DNA from: Alcaligenaceae bacterium UBA6179
GTDB lineage: Bacteria; Pseudomonadota; Gammaproteobacteria; Burkholderiales; Burkholderiaceae_B
DNA length: 14,814 bases
Assembly (NCBI GenBank): GCA_002422175.1
Contig: DITR01000077.1
Location: forward strand, 20,311 to 35,124
Direction of reading: 5' to 3'
A program made the translations under genes and the position numbers. Below, piece after piece: positions 1 through 8,136 of this stretch (its first letter is position 1; each line of letters begins with the position of its first letter). The notes beneath the pieces were generated by a model. The model saw nothing but the letters and a program-made list of their open reading frames with translations. It had not been told where the DNA came from and ran no database searches.

Positions 1-1283
1 ACTCGCGCATTCATGGCATTACTTTTTGCGGCATCAAATGCGTCTGTCGCGCCGACAGACGATCGTTCTTGTCGGCAGCGTTTGATCCACGCTAAGGTAT
101 CGATGCTTGCAAAGGGCATGCCATCAGAAAATAATAATTGCTCGATGCCGGGTAGTCGATCTAAAAAATTTAGTAATGTATCGACTATGGTGTTGCGCAT
201 GTGAATACCCGCAGCCCCCATCATGGCAAACCCTCTGGCAGACTGGCAATCTAAATCAAGCCAAAACGGAAAAGTTCTGATTCTTGATTCACAAAACTCG
301 ATCAGCCCCTGAGAGTTTTTTGATTTAGTTATTTTTTCAAAGATATCAATGATTGCAATGGGTGGTGGTGAGACCACCGTTTGCCCGTTAGTTGACTTGG
401 GTAATTGAAAAATACTTGATCGCGCCGCAAAGCGACTGAAATGAATCACCAATGGGTTTGATGAGTCAAACGCATATAGAGCGGGCCCAAGTTGCGCTAA
501 GTATTCTTGGGCGGGTTTGAGTGCAGCATAAAGGTCATCAAAACTATTGATTTGAGTGTTTTGTGTCAAGCCAGCTGGGTTAATCGTCTTATTTTGGGTT
601 GTTTGCGCTGCGGTTGACGACGCTTCAGCATTTAAAGCGACTGAACTTGATGTGGGTAAAGTCTGAGATGTTTGAGTCTTGTCAGTGACGTTCGTTGAAT
701 TTTTTTCAACTGAATTGGGGGTGATCTCTGCAGGTTTGGGTGGGTCTTCAACAGGTATACGTCTTAAATGACCAATTAGCGTAGACAGTGACGGTGCGTC
801 AGGGTCTTTTTCTGAGATGGTTTTGTCAAGCTCATTAGCGGAAGTGAGTAGTTTTTGTGACAGTTCAGCCGTAATCGTTTCTTCGGCTTGTGCCTCTAAC
901 CAATTCGTTGCACGGTCAGTCCACCAAAGAATGGCATTACGTCGCCCGCGAATTCTTGTAACGGTCGGAAAGCCTGTTTCCCAAAACTTTTCTGATAATT
1001 TAGCTTGTAACAAAAGACCTGCAGCCAAGCCATCTAAAGCGTAACGTTGATTCCACGCTTCAGCAAGCCAAGCAGAAACTAAAAAGTCTTTAGATTGTTC
1101 TTTCAAAAATTTAACTGCTAACTGCTCAATACGTATCCAGTTCGGAATGCTATCGCTTTGAAGATTTGTTAATTTGTTAATTTCATCACTGATTTGCGCA
1201 TACGCTTCAGATTCGCGAGAATCAACCCCACCCGGAGATTGTTCAGATATCGGGACAAGCAGTGATTCAACGTCAAGATTCAT
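1..1283 (-). CDS. tssA: TssA, type VI secretion cap/assembly protein, ImpA_N plus VasJ type (C-terminus cut off by window edge)
   Basis: The frame is open from an ATG at 1283 to the window edge, giving 427 residues of a protein I expect to be about 500. Residues 1-125 look like the ImpA N-terminal domain: an LLVPISEQSPGG start followed by a Trp/Leu-rich helical stretch. Residues 170-245 are a Ser/Thr/Asn-rich linker. From about 247 onward the sequence resembles the VasJ/VC_A0119-type C-terminal domain, with FPFWLDLD at 338-345 and the helical segment ending DTLAWIK. In the family, TssA binds baseplate, tube and sheath components and helps sheath growth; the VasJ class is thought to act at the distal end or as a membrane-anchored cap. 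Only a weak ribosome site (AGG about 10 nt upstream) precedes the ATG. It is the last gene visible in the minus-strand operon. Family assignment is confident; the exact TssA class is inferred. Confidence 0.88.
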   Translation of the reverse strand, partial: MNLDVESLLVPISEQSPGGVDSRESEAYAQISDEINKLTNLQSDSIPNWIRIEQLAVKFLKEQSKDFLVSAWLAEAWNQRYALDGLAAGLLLQAKLSEKFWETGFPTVTRIRGRRNAILWWTDRATNWLEAQAEETITAELSQKLLTSANELDKTISEKDPDAPSLSTLIGHLRRIPVEDPPKPAEITPNSVEKNSTNVTDKTQTSQTLPTSSSVALNAEASSTAAQTTQNKTINPAGLTQNTQINSFDDLYAALKPAQEYLAQLGPALYAFDSSNPLVIHFSRFAARSSIFQLPKSTNGQTVVSPPPIAIIDIFEKITKSKNSQGLIEFCESRIRTFPFWLDLDCQSARGFAMMGAAGIHMRNTIVDTLLNFLDRLPGIEQLLFSDGMPFASIDTLAWIKRCRQERSSVGATDAFDAAKSNAMNAR

Positions 1284-1305
1284 TGATAAAGCCTATAGAA
1301 CAAAA

Positions 1306-1357
1306 TGGTGTACTTAAGTTGTGTACTGAGATTGTGTAAATAAATTGTGTACTTATC
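1306..1357. repeat. Four 13-bp tandem repeats between the 263-aa gene and tssA
   Basis: Four consecutive 13-bp units begin at 1306, 1319, 1332 and 1345, with consensus TTGTGTACTTA plus two variable bases. The GTGTA core recurs exactly every 13 bp. The fourth unit overlaps the stop codon of the 263-aa gene. On the mRNA strand each unit carries a TACACAA-like core. The array fills most of the gap before tssA. It could have grown by slippage or be a protein or RNA binding array; its function is unknown. Confidence 0.8.
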
Positions 1358-2144
1358 TAAAGTGAAGCAAGTTTAAATCAACAATTTCACCACTGGGTAG
1401 GCCTCCCACAGCAATGATATCGGGTTCGTTTTCAAGGCGCACATAATATGCGTCTTCAGGGCCTAGGGTATTTTGAACTGCCCAAGCTTTAAAGGGTAAG
1501 GTGTCAACATCAAATTCAATACCTTTAAGCTCATATTCATTGACTGATCGTTCGGGTAGCCTACCAGCAGGTCCTACTGCATGGAAGTTAATGTCAGCAT
1601 TGTTGCCACTCACACCGACGACACAGCCGTGCGTAATTGACCCAGGTTGTGGGTTAACTGAAAGCCAGACCCCCAGCTTTTCTTGAGCGAACATTTCCAG
1701 TTTAATAGGCCAATTTAGCTTTTGAGGCACATGTAGGCGAGCAACGACTTTTGCAGGCCATGTGGTGCCTGAAACAACTTCCCAATCATTTAAAACATTT
1801 ATGCCGAAAAAAGGCAAAGTGGCTTTGAGTTGATTGGTCGGGTCAGTCAGTATCACAAACCCCGCGACGGGTTGTTTCAATAATGTTTGAAGCATAATTC
1901 TAAATAGTGAAAGCTCTCGTCGCCGATTTTTATCGCTATAGCTTTCAGTTGAAGCCACAACAATGACAACGTGTGCACCAGCCCCAGCCGCCTCTTGTGC
2001 ACTACTCAGCCAGGGTTGCTTTTCACCCAAAGGCCATTTTTGACCTTTGATCGTTACACCATAAGGTTTAAGCTGTCTGGCAACCAATTGTGCGGCAGGC
2101 ACGACCTCACCAATACCGATAATCCACGCGCAACGATCAACCAT
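1353..2144 (-). CDS. Unrecognised 263-aa protein encoded between tssH and tssA
   Basis: I do not recognise this protein. The start at 2144 is supported by an AAAGG ribosome site 9 nt upstream, which overlaps the tssH stop region, and the gene begins only 12 bp after tssH, so it is almost certainly co-transcribed and translationally linked. Residues 1-105 read like an alpha/beta fold: hydrophobic strands CAWIIGIG, HVVIVVAST and VAGFVILTD alternate with helices. Residues from about 140 onward are strand-rich with many Gly, Asn and Pro (for example GCVVGVSGNNADINF), suggesting a second beta domain. There is no signal peptide or membrane segment, so it should be cytoplasmic. From position alone it could be an accessory factor for sheath recycling or TssA, but that is inference. 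Codon use resembles its neighbours. The gene is confident; its function is unknown. Confidence 0.88.
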   Translation of the reverse strand: MVDRCAWIIGIGEVVPAAQLVARQLKPYGVTIKGQKWPLGEKQPWLSSAQEAAGAGAHVVIVVASTESYSDKNRRRELSLFRIMLQTLLKQPVAGFVILTDPTNQLKATLPFFGINVLNDWEVVSGTTWPAKVVARLHVPQKLNWPIKLEMFAQEKLGVWLSVNPQPGSITHGCVVGVSGNNADINFHAVGPAGRLPERSVNEYELKGIEFDVDTLPFKAWAVQNTLGPEDAYYVRLENEPDIIAVGGLPSGEIVDLNLLHFR

Positions 2145-2156
2145 TAGAGTAAGCCT

Positions 2157-4799
2157 TTAGCTAAAGTTTGTCGTGAATTGACCGTCTTCATTGGCGTCAA
2201 GTTTGGCGTGCGTCATGTATGTATCACCAGACATACTGGCTAATAGGTTGTTAGAAAGCAACGGCAGAACGGTGCCTTTAAGAATGAAGTCAATGTTACG
2301 TGCACCGGTTTCAACCTCTGTGCAACGAGCAGTAATCGTGTCGATTGCTGCAGGTGTTACCTCTAGAGTCATCTTGTTGTTGTGCAACATACGTTGTGCA
2401 ATCTTCTTAACTTTAAGCTCGACAATTTCGCGCATCACAGGTTTCGACAAGATGACGAAAGGTATGATCGTCATGCGCGCTAATAAAGCAGGTTTAAAGT
2501 GGTTTGAAAGAATAGGGCGAATAGCGGCTGTTATGGTTGCAATATCTGGGGCTTCGTCATTTTGACAAAGCTCGGTAATCACATCAAGCCCAAGGTTTGA
2601 CGTTAAGAATACAACCGTATTACGAAAGTTAATTTCTCGACCTTCACCATCTGACAAAACGCCTTTATCAAACACTTGATAAAAAAGGTTCACAACATCT
2701 AAGTGTGCTTTTTCTACTTCATCGAGTAGAACGGTAGAGTAGGGTCGTTGACGCACGGCTTCAGTTAGAACACCCCCTTCACCATAGCCAACATAGCCAG
2801 GTGGTGAACCGACCAAGCGACTTACCGTGTGCTTCTCTTGAAACTCACTCATATTGATAGAGGTAAGCGATTGTTCACCCCCAAACATGACATCAGCGAC
2901 TGCGAGAGCAGCTTCGGTCTTACCCGTACCTGAAGGTCCAACCAGTAAAAAAATACCCATCGGTTGATCTGGGTCACGCAACCCTGAACGTGCAGACTTT
3001 AAAACTTGGGCTATGGCTTGCATGGCCTCGTCTTGGCCTTTGATACGCGTTCTAAGTGTGGCCTCCATCGTGAGTGCAGCGGCAGCTTGATCACGCATCA
3101 TCTTACCTAACGGCACACCGGTTCGATCAGAAACAACCTTAGCAATTGTGTCAGGTGAGACATCAATAAATACAAGTTTTTCAGCGCTTTGCAGGGTTTC
3201 GAATTTTTTCTCGGCTTCACCTAACAACTTTTCCGTATCGATCACATTCTGATTGGTTTTATCGCTTGACTCGGCTTTCGCAGCAATTAAATTTCGTCTT
3301 AAATCAAGCACTAAATGAGCAGCGGCAAGTTGCGCTTCAAATTTTTCATGCATCAGTTTGAGGTCTTTTTCAAAAGCTAAAGCTTGCTCGTCGATTTCAA
3401 TTAAGCGCTTCTTGTCAATGTTGATACGATTGTCTTGATCTCTGAGCAACCCTCGTTTTTCACGGGCTAACATTTGCAATTGACGCTCGCAATCTTCAAT
3501 AAAGTCTGGCTTTGAAGATAAGTTAACTTTTATTCGTGCACACGCCGTATCTAAAAGATCAATGGCTTTATCAGGTAATTGCCTACCTGTTATGTACTTA
3601 TCTGATAGCTCTGCGGCAGCGTGAAGCGCATCGTCGCGAATAATAACGCGATGTACCTCTTCATATTTATCTTTGAGACCACGTAAAATTTGAACAGCCA
3701 TGGCAACGCTAGGCTCATCTAGCTTGACAAGTTCAAAGCGTCGCGCAAGGGCAGGGTCTTTCTCAAAATACTTTTTGTATTCACTCCAGGTGGTTGCCGC
3801 AATCGTACGTAACTCACCGCGGGCTAGTGCCGGTTTAAGTAAATTTGCGGCATCGTTAGTGCCCGCTGCACCCCCTGCACCGATAAGCGTATGGGCCTCA
3901 TCAATAAAAAGCAGAATAGGGGTTGTTGACGCTTTTATTTCGGTTATGACCCCACGAAGCCGTTTCTCAAATTCCCCTTTAACGCCCGCACCCGCTTCAA
4001 GTGCACCCATGTCTAAACCTAAAATCGTGACACCATTTAAAACTTCGGGTACATCGCCTTCAACGACTCTCAAGGCCAGTCCTTCAACTACTGCTGTTTT
4101 GCCAACACCAGGGTCGCCTACACAAATCGGGTTATTTTTACGGCGTCTTGCAAGAATATCGACCATCTGACGTATTTCAGCGTCACGTCCAAATACGGGG
4201 TCGATTTTGCCGTCACGGGCTTTAGCAGTGAAGTCTTCACAAAAACGTGCAATGGCAGTATTACCCGTTGGTGTACTGGGTTGCCCGTTAGCACCTGCAG
4301 CAAAACCAGACATTGCGTTTGCATTTTCATCTGAATTACTGGCAATGACACCCAGTGCATCCATTACTCTATTTTTATCGAGATCTTTTAATAAGGTCGT
4401 GTAGGCACCGCTTGCATAAACTGATGATCGCGCCACAAAGGCTGCAAGTAGTGCACCAGACCGAATGCTGGTCTCAAATAACTCAACCGACGCAATTAAC
4501 CATGCGTCAGCAAACAGTTCAGGTAATAAACTAGAAAATTGTGGGCGACCATTATTTCCCGTTTTAAATTCTTCGATCACATGATCAAGGGCGCGTGATA
4601 GTCGACCCGGATCAATTTCTAATTGCTTAGCAATGAGCTGAATGTCACCACGAGGGTTTTCAAGCAACTTAGCAAGCATGTGCTCAATGGTTATTTCATA
4701 CTGTAATCTGCTTACACAGGTCCCTGCTGCATTTTCTAATGCATCACGGCATGGTGGGTTGAGTCGGTCAACCAAGCCCTTGAATTCGACAACTTGCAT
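2157..4799 (-). CDS. tssH: TssH/ClpV, AAA+ ATPase that disassembles the contracted T6SS sheath
   Basis: This 880-aa Clp/Hsp100 unfoldase has two AAA+ rings. An N-terminal Clp_N-like helical domain (about 1-160) would bind the sheath. The first ATPase has Walker A GDPGVGKT (228-235), a pore-loop region AGVKGEFEKR near 271-280, Walker B LLFIDE (296-301) and an arginine-finger pair RR (353-354). A middle coiled-coil region (about 430-545) is followed by the second ATPase with Walker A GPSGTGKT (621-628), a pore loop around GYVGYGEGG (668-676) and Walker B VLLDE (690-694). The GARNIDFIL motif near 832-840 is typical of ClpV rather than ClpB. Both ATPase sites look intact. In the family it extracts the N-terminal helix of TssC and recycles sheath subunits after firing. 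An AAGGAAG ribosome site lies about 11 nt upstream of the ATG. It sits 46 bp downstream of tssE. Confidence 0.97.
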   Translation of the reverse strand: MQVVEFKGLVDRLNPPCRDALENAAGTCVSRLQYEITIEHMLAKLLENPRGDIQLIAKQLEIDPGRLSRALDHVIEEFKTGNNGRPQFSSLLPELFADAWLIASVELFETSIRSGALLAAFVARSSVYASGAYTTLLKDLDKNRVMDALGVIASNSDENANAMSGFAAGANGQPSTPTGNTAIARFCEDFTAKARDGKIDPVFGRDAEIRQMVDILARRRKNNPICVGDPGVGKTAVVEGLALRVVEGDVPEVLNGVTILGLDMGALEAGAGVKGEFEKRLRGVITEIKASTTPILLFIDEAHTLIGAGGAAGTNDAANLLKPALARGELRTIAATTWSEYKKYFEKDPALARRFELVKLDEPSVAMAVQILRGLKDKYEEVHRVIIRDDALHAAAELSDKYITGRQLPDKAIDLLDTACARIKVNLSSKPDFIEDCERQLQMLAREKRGLLRDQDNRINIDKKRLIEIDEQALAFEKDLKLMHEKFEAQLAAAHLVLDLRRNLIAAKAESSDKTNQNVIDTEKLLGEAEKKFETLQSAEKLVFIDVSPDTIAKVVSDRTGVPLGKMMRDQAAAALTMEATLRTRIKGQDEAMQAIAQVLKSARSGLRDPDQPMGIFLLVGPSGTGKTEAALAVADVMFGGEQSLTSINMSEFQEKHTVSRLVGSPPGYVGYGEGGVLTEAVRQRPYSTVLLDEVEKAHLDVVNLFYQVFDKGVLSDGEGREINFRNTVVFLTSNLGLDVITELCQNDEAPDIATITAAIRPILSNHFKPALLARMTIIPFVILSKPVMREIVELKVKKIAQRMLHNNKMTLEVTPAAIDTITARCTEVETGARNIDFILKGTVLPLLSNNLLASMSGDTYMTHAKLDANEDGQFTTNFS

Positions 4800-4845
4800 G
4801 GGTTTATCACTTCCTTAGTGTAAGTTGAATGTCGTAGGTTTAGTC

Positions 4846-5283
4846 TTATCTGTCTCGTCGCGCTTCAATGTAAATTTGACCTGCTGAATTGATTCGCAAA
4901 TACATTGAAAAAACATCGCCTGATACTTGTGTATCGTCTCGCACGATTTGTGCACTCAATTCAAACTTGAGAGTAATGATTTGATTTTCTTCTTTGATAC
5001 TAGTGAGTGCAGGGTTTCGAAGTCTAGGTTCATATCGTTTAATTTGCCAAATAATTTCCTCACAAATCTCCTCTGATGTTCCCATAGCTAAGGAACCTGC
5101 TATGTTGTTCATATCAGACAAACCATACTCTGAGTCAATGGGCACTGAACCGCGTCTTGTATTGAGTAAACGGGTTAGGTGTCGAACGATTGACAGTCTT
5201 AGCAAACTATCACTAGCCACCCCCGCTATCAAATGGGGGTGTGCTGTGTGTAACATTCGCTCTAAAAGGCGATTTTGAACCAT
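4846..5283 (-). CDS. tssE: TssE, gp25-like baseplate wedge protein
   Basis: This 145-aa protein has the usual length for TssE. The phage gp25-like signatures are visible: LLNTRRGS at 39-46, YGLSD at 53-57 and YEPRL at 84-88 (the conserved E-P-R-L that ties the wedge to the sheath start). In the family it is part of the TssEFGK wedge and nucleates sheath polymerisation. The N-terminal NRLLERM matches other TssE starts, so the ATG at 5283 is preferred. No clear Shine-Dalgarno sequence precedes it, and an in-frame TAG lies three codons upstream, ruling out a longer start. It follows hcp by 34 bp, consistent with one operon and with low translation of a low-copy baseplate part. Confidence 0.95.
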   Translation of the reverse strand: MVQNRLLERMLHTAHPHLIAGVASDSLLRLSIVRHLTRLLNTRRGSVPIDSEYGLSDMNNIAGSLAMGTSEEICEEIIWQIKRYEPRLRNPALTSIKEENQIITLKFELSAQIVRDDTQVSGDVFSMYLRINSAGQIYIEARRDR

Positions 5284-5317
5284 ATATGACTATACTTGGA
5301 AGGCTTTCATTTTTTTA

Positions 5318-5803
5318 TTACTTGGGCGCAGTCCAAGAGTCTTGAGCTTCAATGCCGTCAGGCGTCCAAGTTTCGATGATTGTTGCATAAGTAAATGAAA
5401 CCTCTTCCATGTGACCAATGGTTTTATTGTTTGGGTCTAATGCGGTAGGGAAGTACTTTCTGATAGAAGTAATGATGGCATTTTGTAACTCAACCGTGTA
5501 GTAAAGTGTTTCTTGACCTTGGGCTGAGATCATGTAGTACTCAAGCTTGGCAGATGAAAGTTGTTCACCAGAAGTTAAGGCTTGAAACAATTTAGGTGAA
5601 GACTTATCAAGCTGCTTAATAATCATAAGCGGCATATGAATACGCTTACCCGTAGGTAAACCGGTTTGAATCGAACGCGGTATTTCAATGGTGTGATCAA
5701 CACCTTGAACAAGAATCTTACCGACTTGATTTTCTATCTGGCAACTACCCTCTATATTACCTTGCTGTTCACCGACAAGTGAAAAATATCCTGGCATTGG
5801 CAT
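5318..5803 (-). CDS. hcp: Hcp/TssD, secreted inner-tube protein of the T6SS
   Basis: The 161-aa product starts MPMPGYFSLVGEQQGNIEG, the classic Hcp N-terminus, and ends with EEVSFTYATIIETW and a short DSW tail, as in the Hcp family. Hexameric rings of Hcp stack into the tube that is fired into target cells and can carry small effectors. I chose the ATG at 5803 because an excellent AGGAG ribosome site lies 8 nt upstream and because family members start here. The open frame continues 25 codons further to an ATG at 5878, but that stretch is the translation of a palindrome and has no family similarity. A second ATG two codons in (5797) is also possible. The strong ribosome site fits the high copy number of Hcp. 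Confidence 0.96.
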   Translation of the reverse strand: MPMPGYFSLVGEQQGNIEGSCQIENQVGKILVQGVDHTIEIPRSIQTGLPTGKRIHMPLMIIKQLDKSSPKLFQALTSGEQLSSAKLEYYMISAQGQETLYYTVELQNAIITSIRKYFPTALDPNNKTIGHMEEVSFTYATIIETWTPDGIEAQDSWTAPK

Positions 5804-5810
5804 TTGAAAA

Positions 5811-5817
5811 ACTCCTG
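5811..5817 (-). promoter_or_regulatory. Strong ribosome binding site that fixes the hcp start
   Basis: Read on the minus strand, CAGGAGT contains AGGAG 8 nt before the ATG at 5803. It places the hcp start here rather than at the upstream in-frame ATG at 5878, which has no comparable site. Confidence 0.85.
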
Positions 5818-5841
5818 AAAATATAAGTAAGTAAAGAAACG

Positions 5842-5874
5842 AAATTAAGGAACCTTTAAAAGGTTCTTTAATTT
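5842..5874 (-). promoter_or_regulatory. 33-bp near-perfect palindrome / mRNA hairpin between tssC and hcp
   Basis: Two 16-nt arms (5842-5857 and 5859-5874) around a single central base are complementary except at one position. The GC core is GAACC/GGTTC and the flanks are A/T. In the minus-strand transcript this forms a long hairpin ending about 40 nt before the hcp start. The following sequence is only moderately U-rich, so it is not a clean intrinsic terminator. It could be a partial terminator, or an RNase processing or 5'-stabilising stem that lets hcp mRNA accumulate above tssBC. The structure is seen directly; the function is inferred. Confidence 0.7.
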
Positions 5875-5893
5875 GCAACGATGTGAATAAAAA

Positions 5894-7375
5894 TTACTTT
5901 TTGTCGAGCTTACCAACAAGTGACAAGGTAAAAGAAGCACCCATATATTTAAAATGAGGCCGCACTCTCATGGTTACCCTATACCAGCCCGGATCCCCCT
6001 CAACATCACTCACTTCAATTTGAGCAGATCTTAAAGGCCGGCGACTACGAACTTCTGGGCCAGGAGCGTCCATATCAGCGACGTATTGGCGGATCCAGTT
6101 ATTTAATTCAGTTTCTAGATCAGCACGTTCTTTCCATGTACCGATATTTTCCCGTTGTAAAACTTTAATGTAGTGAGCGAGTCGATTGACAACCAAAATG
6201 TAAGGTAACTGAGTACCCAGCTTGTAGTTTGTCTCAGCTTCTTTGCCTTCTTTATTGTTACCAAAAAACTTAGGTTTTTGGCATGAGTTGGCTGAGAAAA
6301 AAGCTGCATTATCGCTGTTTTTACGCATCGCCAATGAAATAAAACCTTGTTCAGCTAATTCAAACTCTCGACGTTCAGAAATAAGCATTTCTGTTGGAAT
6401 CTTAGTCTGAATCTCACCCATAGCCTCGTAATTGTATATAGGCAAGTCATCAACGGTACCACCACCACGAGGGCCAATGATGTTGGCGCACCAGCGGTAA
6501 TCAGCAAAACTTTGTGTTAAACGCGAAGTAAAAGCAAACGCGGCGTTGCCCCAAAGAAACTTGTTGTGACCTTCAGTCACACTTTCTTCATAATTGAATT
6601 TTTTGGCAGGTGTCGTGTTGTTACCATAAGGTGTGCGCAATAAAAAGTGAGGGGCAACTAAACCAACGTTACGTGAATCATCACTTTCGCGAAAGCCTTT
6701 CCATTTAGTGTATTGCGGCCCTTCAAAAATCGAAGCCAAATCTTTTAGGTCAGGTAGTTTGGTGTAATCATCAAGCCCAAAGAAGCTTGCACTGACACCA
6801 GAAATGAAAGGGGCATGCGCCATAGCAGCCACAGATGCGCAGTATTGCAAAAGTTTGATGTCTGACGAACCAGGGCCAAACTCATAGTTTCCAAGAATGG
6901 CACCATAAGGCTGGCCACCAAATTGACCATATTCAGCGGTGTAACTGCTTTTATATAAACCTGACTTAGTAATTTCAGGTGAATCTTCAAAATCGCCAAG
7001 CAAATCTTCTTTGCTGACGTTCATCAATTCAATCTTGATATTTTCACGAAAATTAGTTTTATCAATCAGGAACTTCAAAGAGCGCCATGATGACTCCAAG
7101 CGCTGAAATTCAGGGTTATGAAGAATTTCATCGACCTGTTTACAAAGCTTCTTGTCTAAATCAGCAATCATTTCGTCAGCTAAACCGGCCGTGACTTTAT
7201 CAGTAATGCGACCAGGTTCTAGTAGAGATGTAATGAAAGTTTGAATACCTTGTTTGGTGATGTCGTATGACTCACCACCAGGCTTCACTTTAGAACTCGC
7301 TAATAATTCGTCAATTAATGAGCCACTCGTGGCTTCGCTTGTAGACGACTCTTGTTTCTTTGTTTCATCATTCAT
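5894..7375 (-). CDS. tssC: TssC, large subunit of the contractile sheath
   Basis: This 493-aa protein has the standard length and signatures of TssC/VipB/IglB. SLIDELLA at 19-26 matches the N-terminal helix that ClpV grips. LESSWRSL lies at 93-100, YRWC at 293-296 and GPRGGG at 301-306. The C-terminal block RRPLRSAQIEVSDVEGDPGW begins near 445, and the end is FTLSLVGKLDKK. With TssB it forms the helical sheath around the Hcp tube, and its contraction powers injection. It begins 18 bp after tssB. Its ribosome site (AAGGCG, about 10 nt upstream) is weak, so coupling to tssB translation is likely, which would suit the 1:1 stoichiometry of the sheath. Confidence 0.97.
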   Translation of the reverse strand: MNDETKKQESSTSEATSGSLIDELLASSKVKPGGESYDITKQGIQTFITSLLEPGRITDKVTAGLADEMIADLDKKLCKQVDEILHNPEFQRLESSWRSLKFLIDKTNFRENIKIELMNVSKEDLLGDFEDSPEITKSGLYKSSYTAEYGQFGGQPYGAILGNYEFGPGSSDIKLLQYCASVAAMAHAPFISGVSASFFGLDDYTKLPDLKDLASIFEGPQYTKWKGFRESDDSRNVGLVAPHFLLRTPYGNNTTPAKKFNYEESVTEGHNKFLWGNAAFAFTSRLTQSFADYRWCANIIGPRGGGTVDDLPIYNYEAMGEIQTKIPTEMLISERREFELAEQGFISLAMRKNSDNAAFFSANSCQKPKFFGNNKEGKEAETNYKLGTQLPYILVVNRLAHYIKVLQRENIGTWKERADLETELNNWIRQYVADMDAPGPEVRSRRPLRSAQIEVSDVEGDPGWYRVTMRVRPHFKYMGASFTLSLVGKLDKK

Positions 7376-7393
7376 TTTTAAAATCGCCTTAAG

Positions 7394-7882
7394 TTATTTT
7401 TTTTCAATGCCCAATTCAGCCAGCAACTTAGCTCGTGTCGCGTCATCATCGATCAAAGTTTGTAATTTTTTTCGAAAGTCAGGTACGTTGCCCAAGGGCC
7501 CTTTAAGCGATTTAAGCGCATTACGCAATTCGATTATTTCTTTAAGTTCAGGAACGTTTTCGACAATCGCATCAGGTTCAAAGTCTCTCAAACTATCAAA
7601 CTTAAGGCTCACAGCCATGTTGTCTGCAGAGTCAGCAACAAGTTTGTTGGGAACGGCCAAATCAATTGAAAGTTTTTGCGCCTTTAAAACATCGTTGAAA
7701 TTATCTTTATCAACGTTAATGGGCTTTCTTTCATCGACAGGGCGGTCGTCTGTTTTTTGTGTAAAGTCACCTAACACTAAAATCTTTAACGGTAACTCAA
7801 CTTCTGCTTGTGCATCACCTGTCGCGGGTTTGTAGGTAATGTTGACGCGTTCTTTGGGTGCTACTGAACCTTCGCTAGCCAT
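7394..7882 (-). CDS. tssB: TssB, small subunit of the contractile sheath
   Basis: This 162-aa protein matches TssB/VipA/IglA. The N-terminal half has a PLKILVLGDFT strand (31-41), and the central VSLKFDSLRDFEPDAIV (91-107) is a family hallmark. The C-terminal third is helical and Leu/Lys-rich (residues 110-162). It forms obligate heterodimers with TssC. A strong AGGAG ribosome site 5 nt upstream (7888-7892) fixes the start. It is the first gene of the minus-strand operon, so its promoter must lie in the divergent spacer to its right. I did not find a convincing -35/-10 pair on that strand. Confidence 0.97.
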   Translation of the reverse strand: MASEGSVAPKERVNITYKPATGDAQAEVELPLKILVLGDFTQKTDDRPVDERKPINVDKDNFNDVLKAQKLSIDLAVPNKLVADSADNMAVSLKFDSLRDFEPDAIVENVPELKEIIELRNALKSLKGPLGNVPDFRKKLQTLIDDDATRAKLLAELGIEKK

Positions 7883-8075
7883 GACTTCTCCTAGGGTTTA
7901 CAAGTAATTAACATTTAAATACTTAAAAAAACCATTTTCGCTAATGATAAAGAGTTTTAAATAATAATGGGTAGGAAAAGTTATTAAATTACCTTGAATT
8001 TAACGAGTTGCACAAGTCTTATTAGGTTGTCAGCAAAAATATTTAATTTAATTTACTTTATTGTGGACAAAGATA

Positions 8076-8099
8076 AAATTTATGTTTTTTCATAAATTT
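8076..8099. repeat. Perfect 9-bp inverted repeat with T6 loop
   Basis: AAATTTATG at 8076-8084 and its exact reverse complement at 8091-8099 flank six T residues. It ends 8 bp before the candidate -35 box at 8108, so it could be an operator, an AT-rich architectural site (for example H-NS or IHF type) or a DNA-bending element. It is too AT-rich to make a strong terminator. The structure is clear; the function is inferred. Confidence 0.6.
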
Positions 8100-8107
8100 G
8101 TAACTTT

Positions 8108-8136
8108 TTGTCATTTTTGTAGTTCACAAACATAAT
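8108..8136 (+). promoter_or_regulatory. Candidate sigma-70-type promoter facing tssF
   Basis: TTGTCA (8108-8113) and CATAAT (8131-8136) each match consensus at 5 of 6 positions, with an ideal 17-bp spacer. Transcription would begin near 8143, giving tssF an untranslated leader of about 450 nt that includes the 23-bp duplication and the hairpin at 8344. It is the best -35/-10 pair I found in the spacer. Such pairs also occur by chance in AT-rich DNA. Confidence 0.4.

Noticed and set aside
3700..4170. Plus-strand open frame of 156 codons inside tssH
   Set aside because: It lies entirely antisense to the conserved first ATPase domain of ClpV, has low-complexity Ser/Pro composition and no family resemblance; it is a shadow frame.
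5290..5310. Six-codon leader peptide upstream of tssE
   Set aside because: ATG to TAG in the tssE frame is short, has no ribosome site and is likely chance; kept only as the reason tssE cannot start further upstream.
5804..5878. N-terminal hydrophobic extension of Hcp resembling a signal or membrane segment
   Set aside because: It is the translation of the palindrome region, lacks a ribosome site and is absent from the Hcp family; the AGGAG-supported start is at 5803.
7254..7835. Plus-strand open frame of 193 codons across tssB/tssC
   Set aside because: It is antisense to two well-supported sheath genes and Ser/Leu-rich as expected for a shadow frame.
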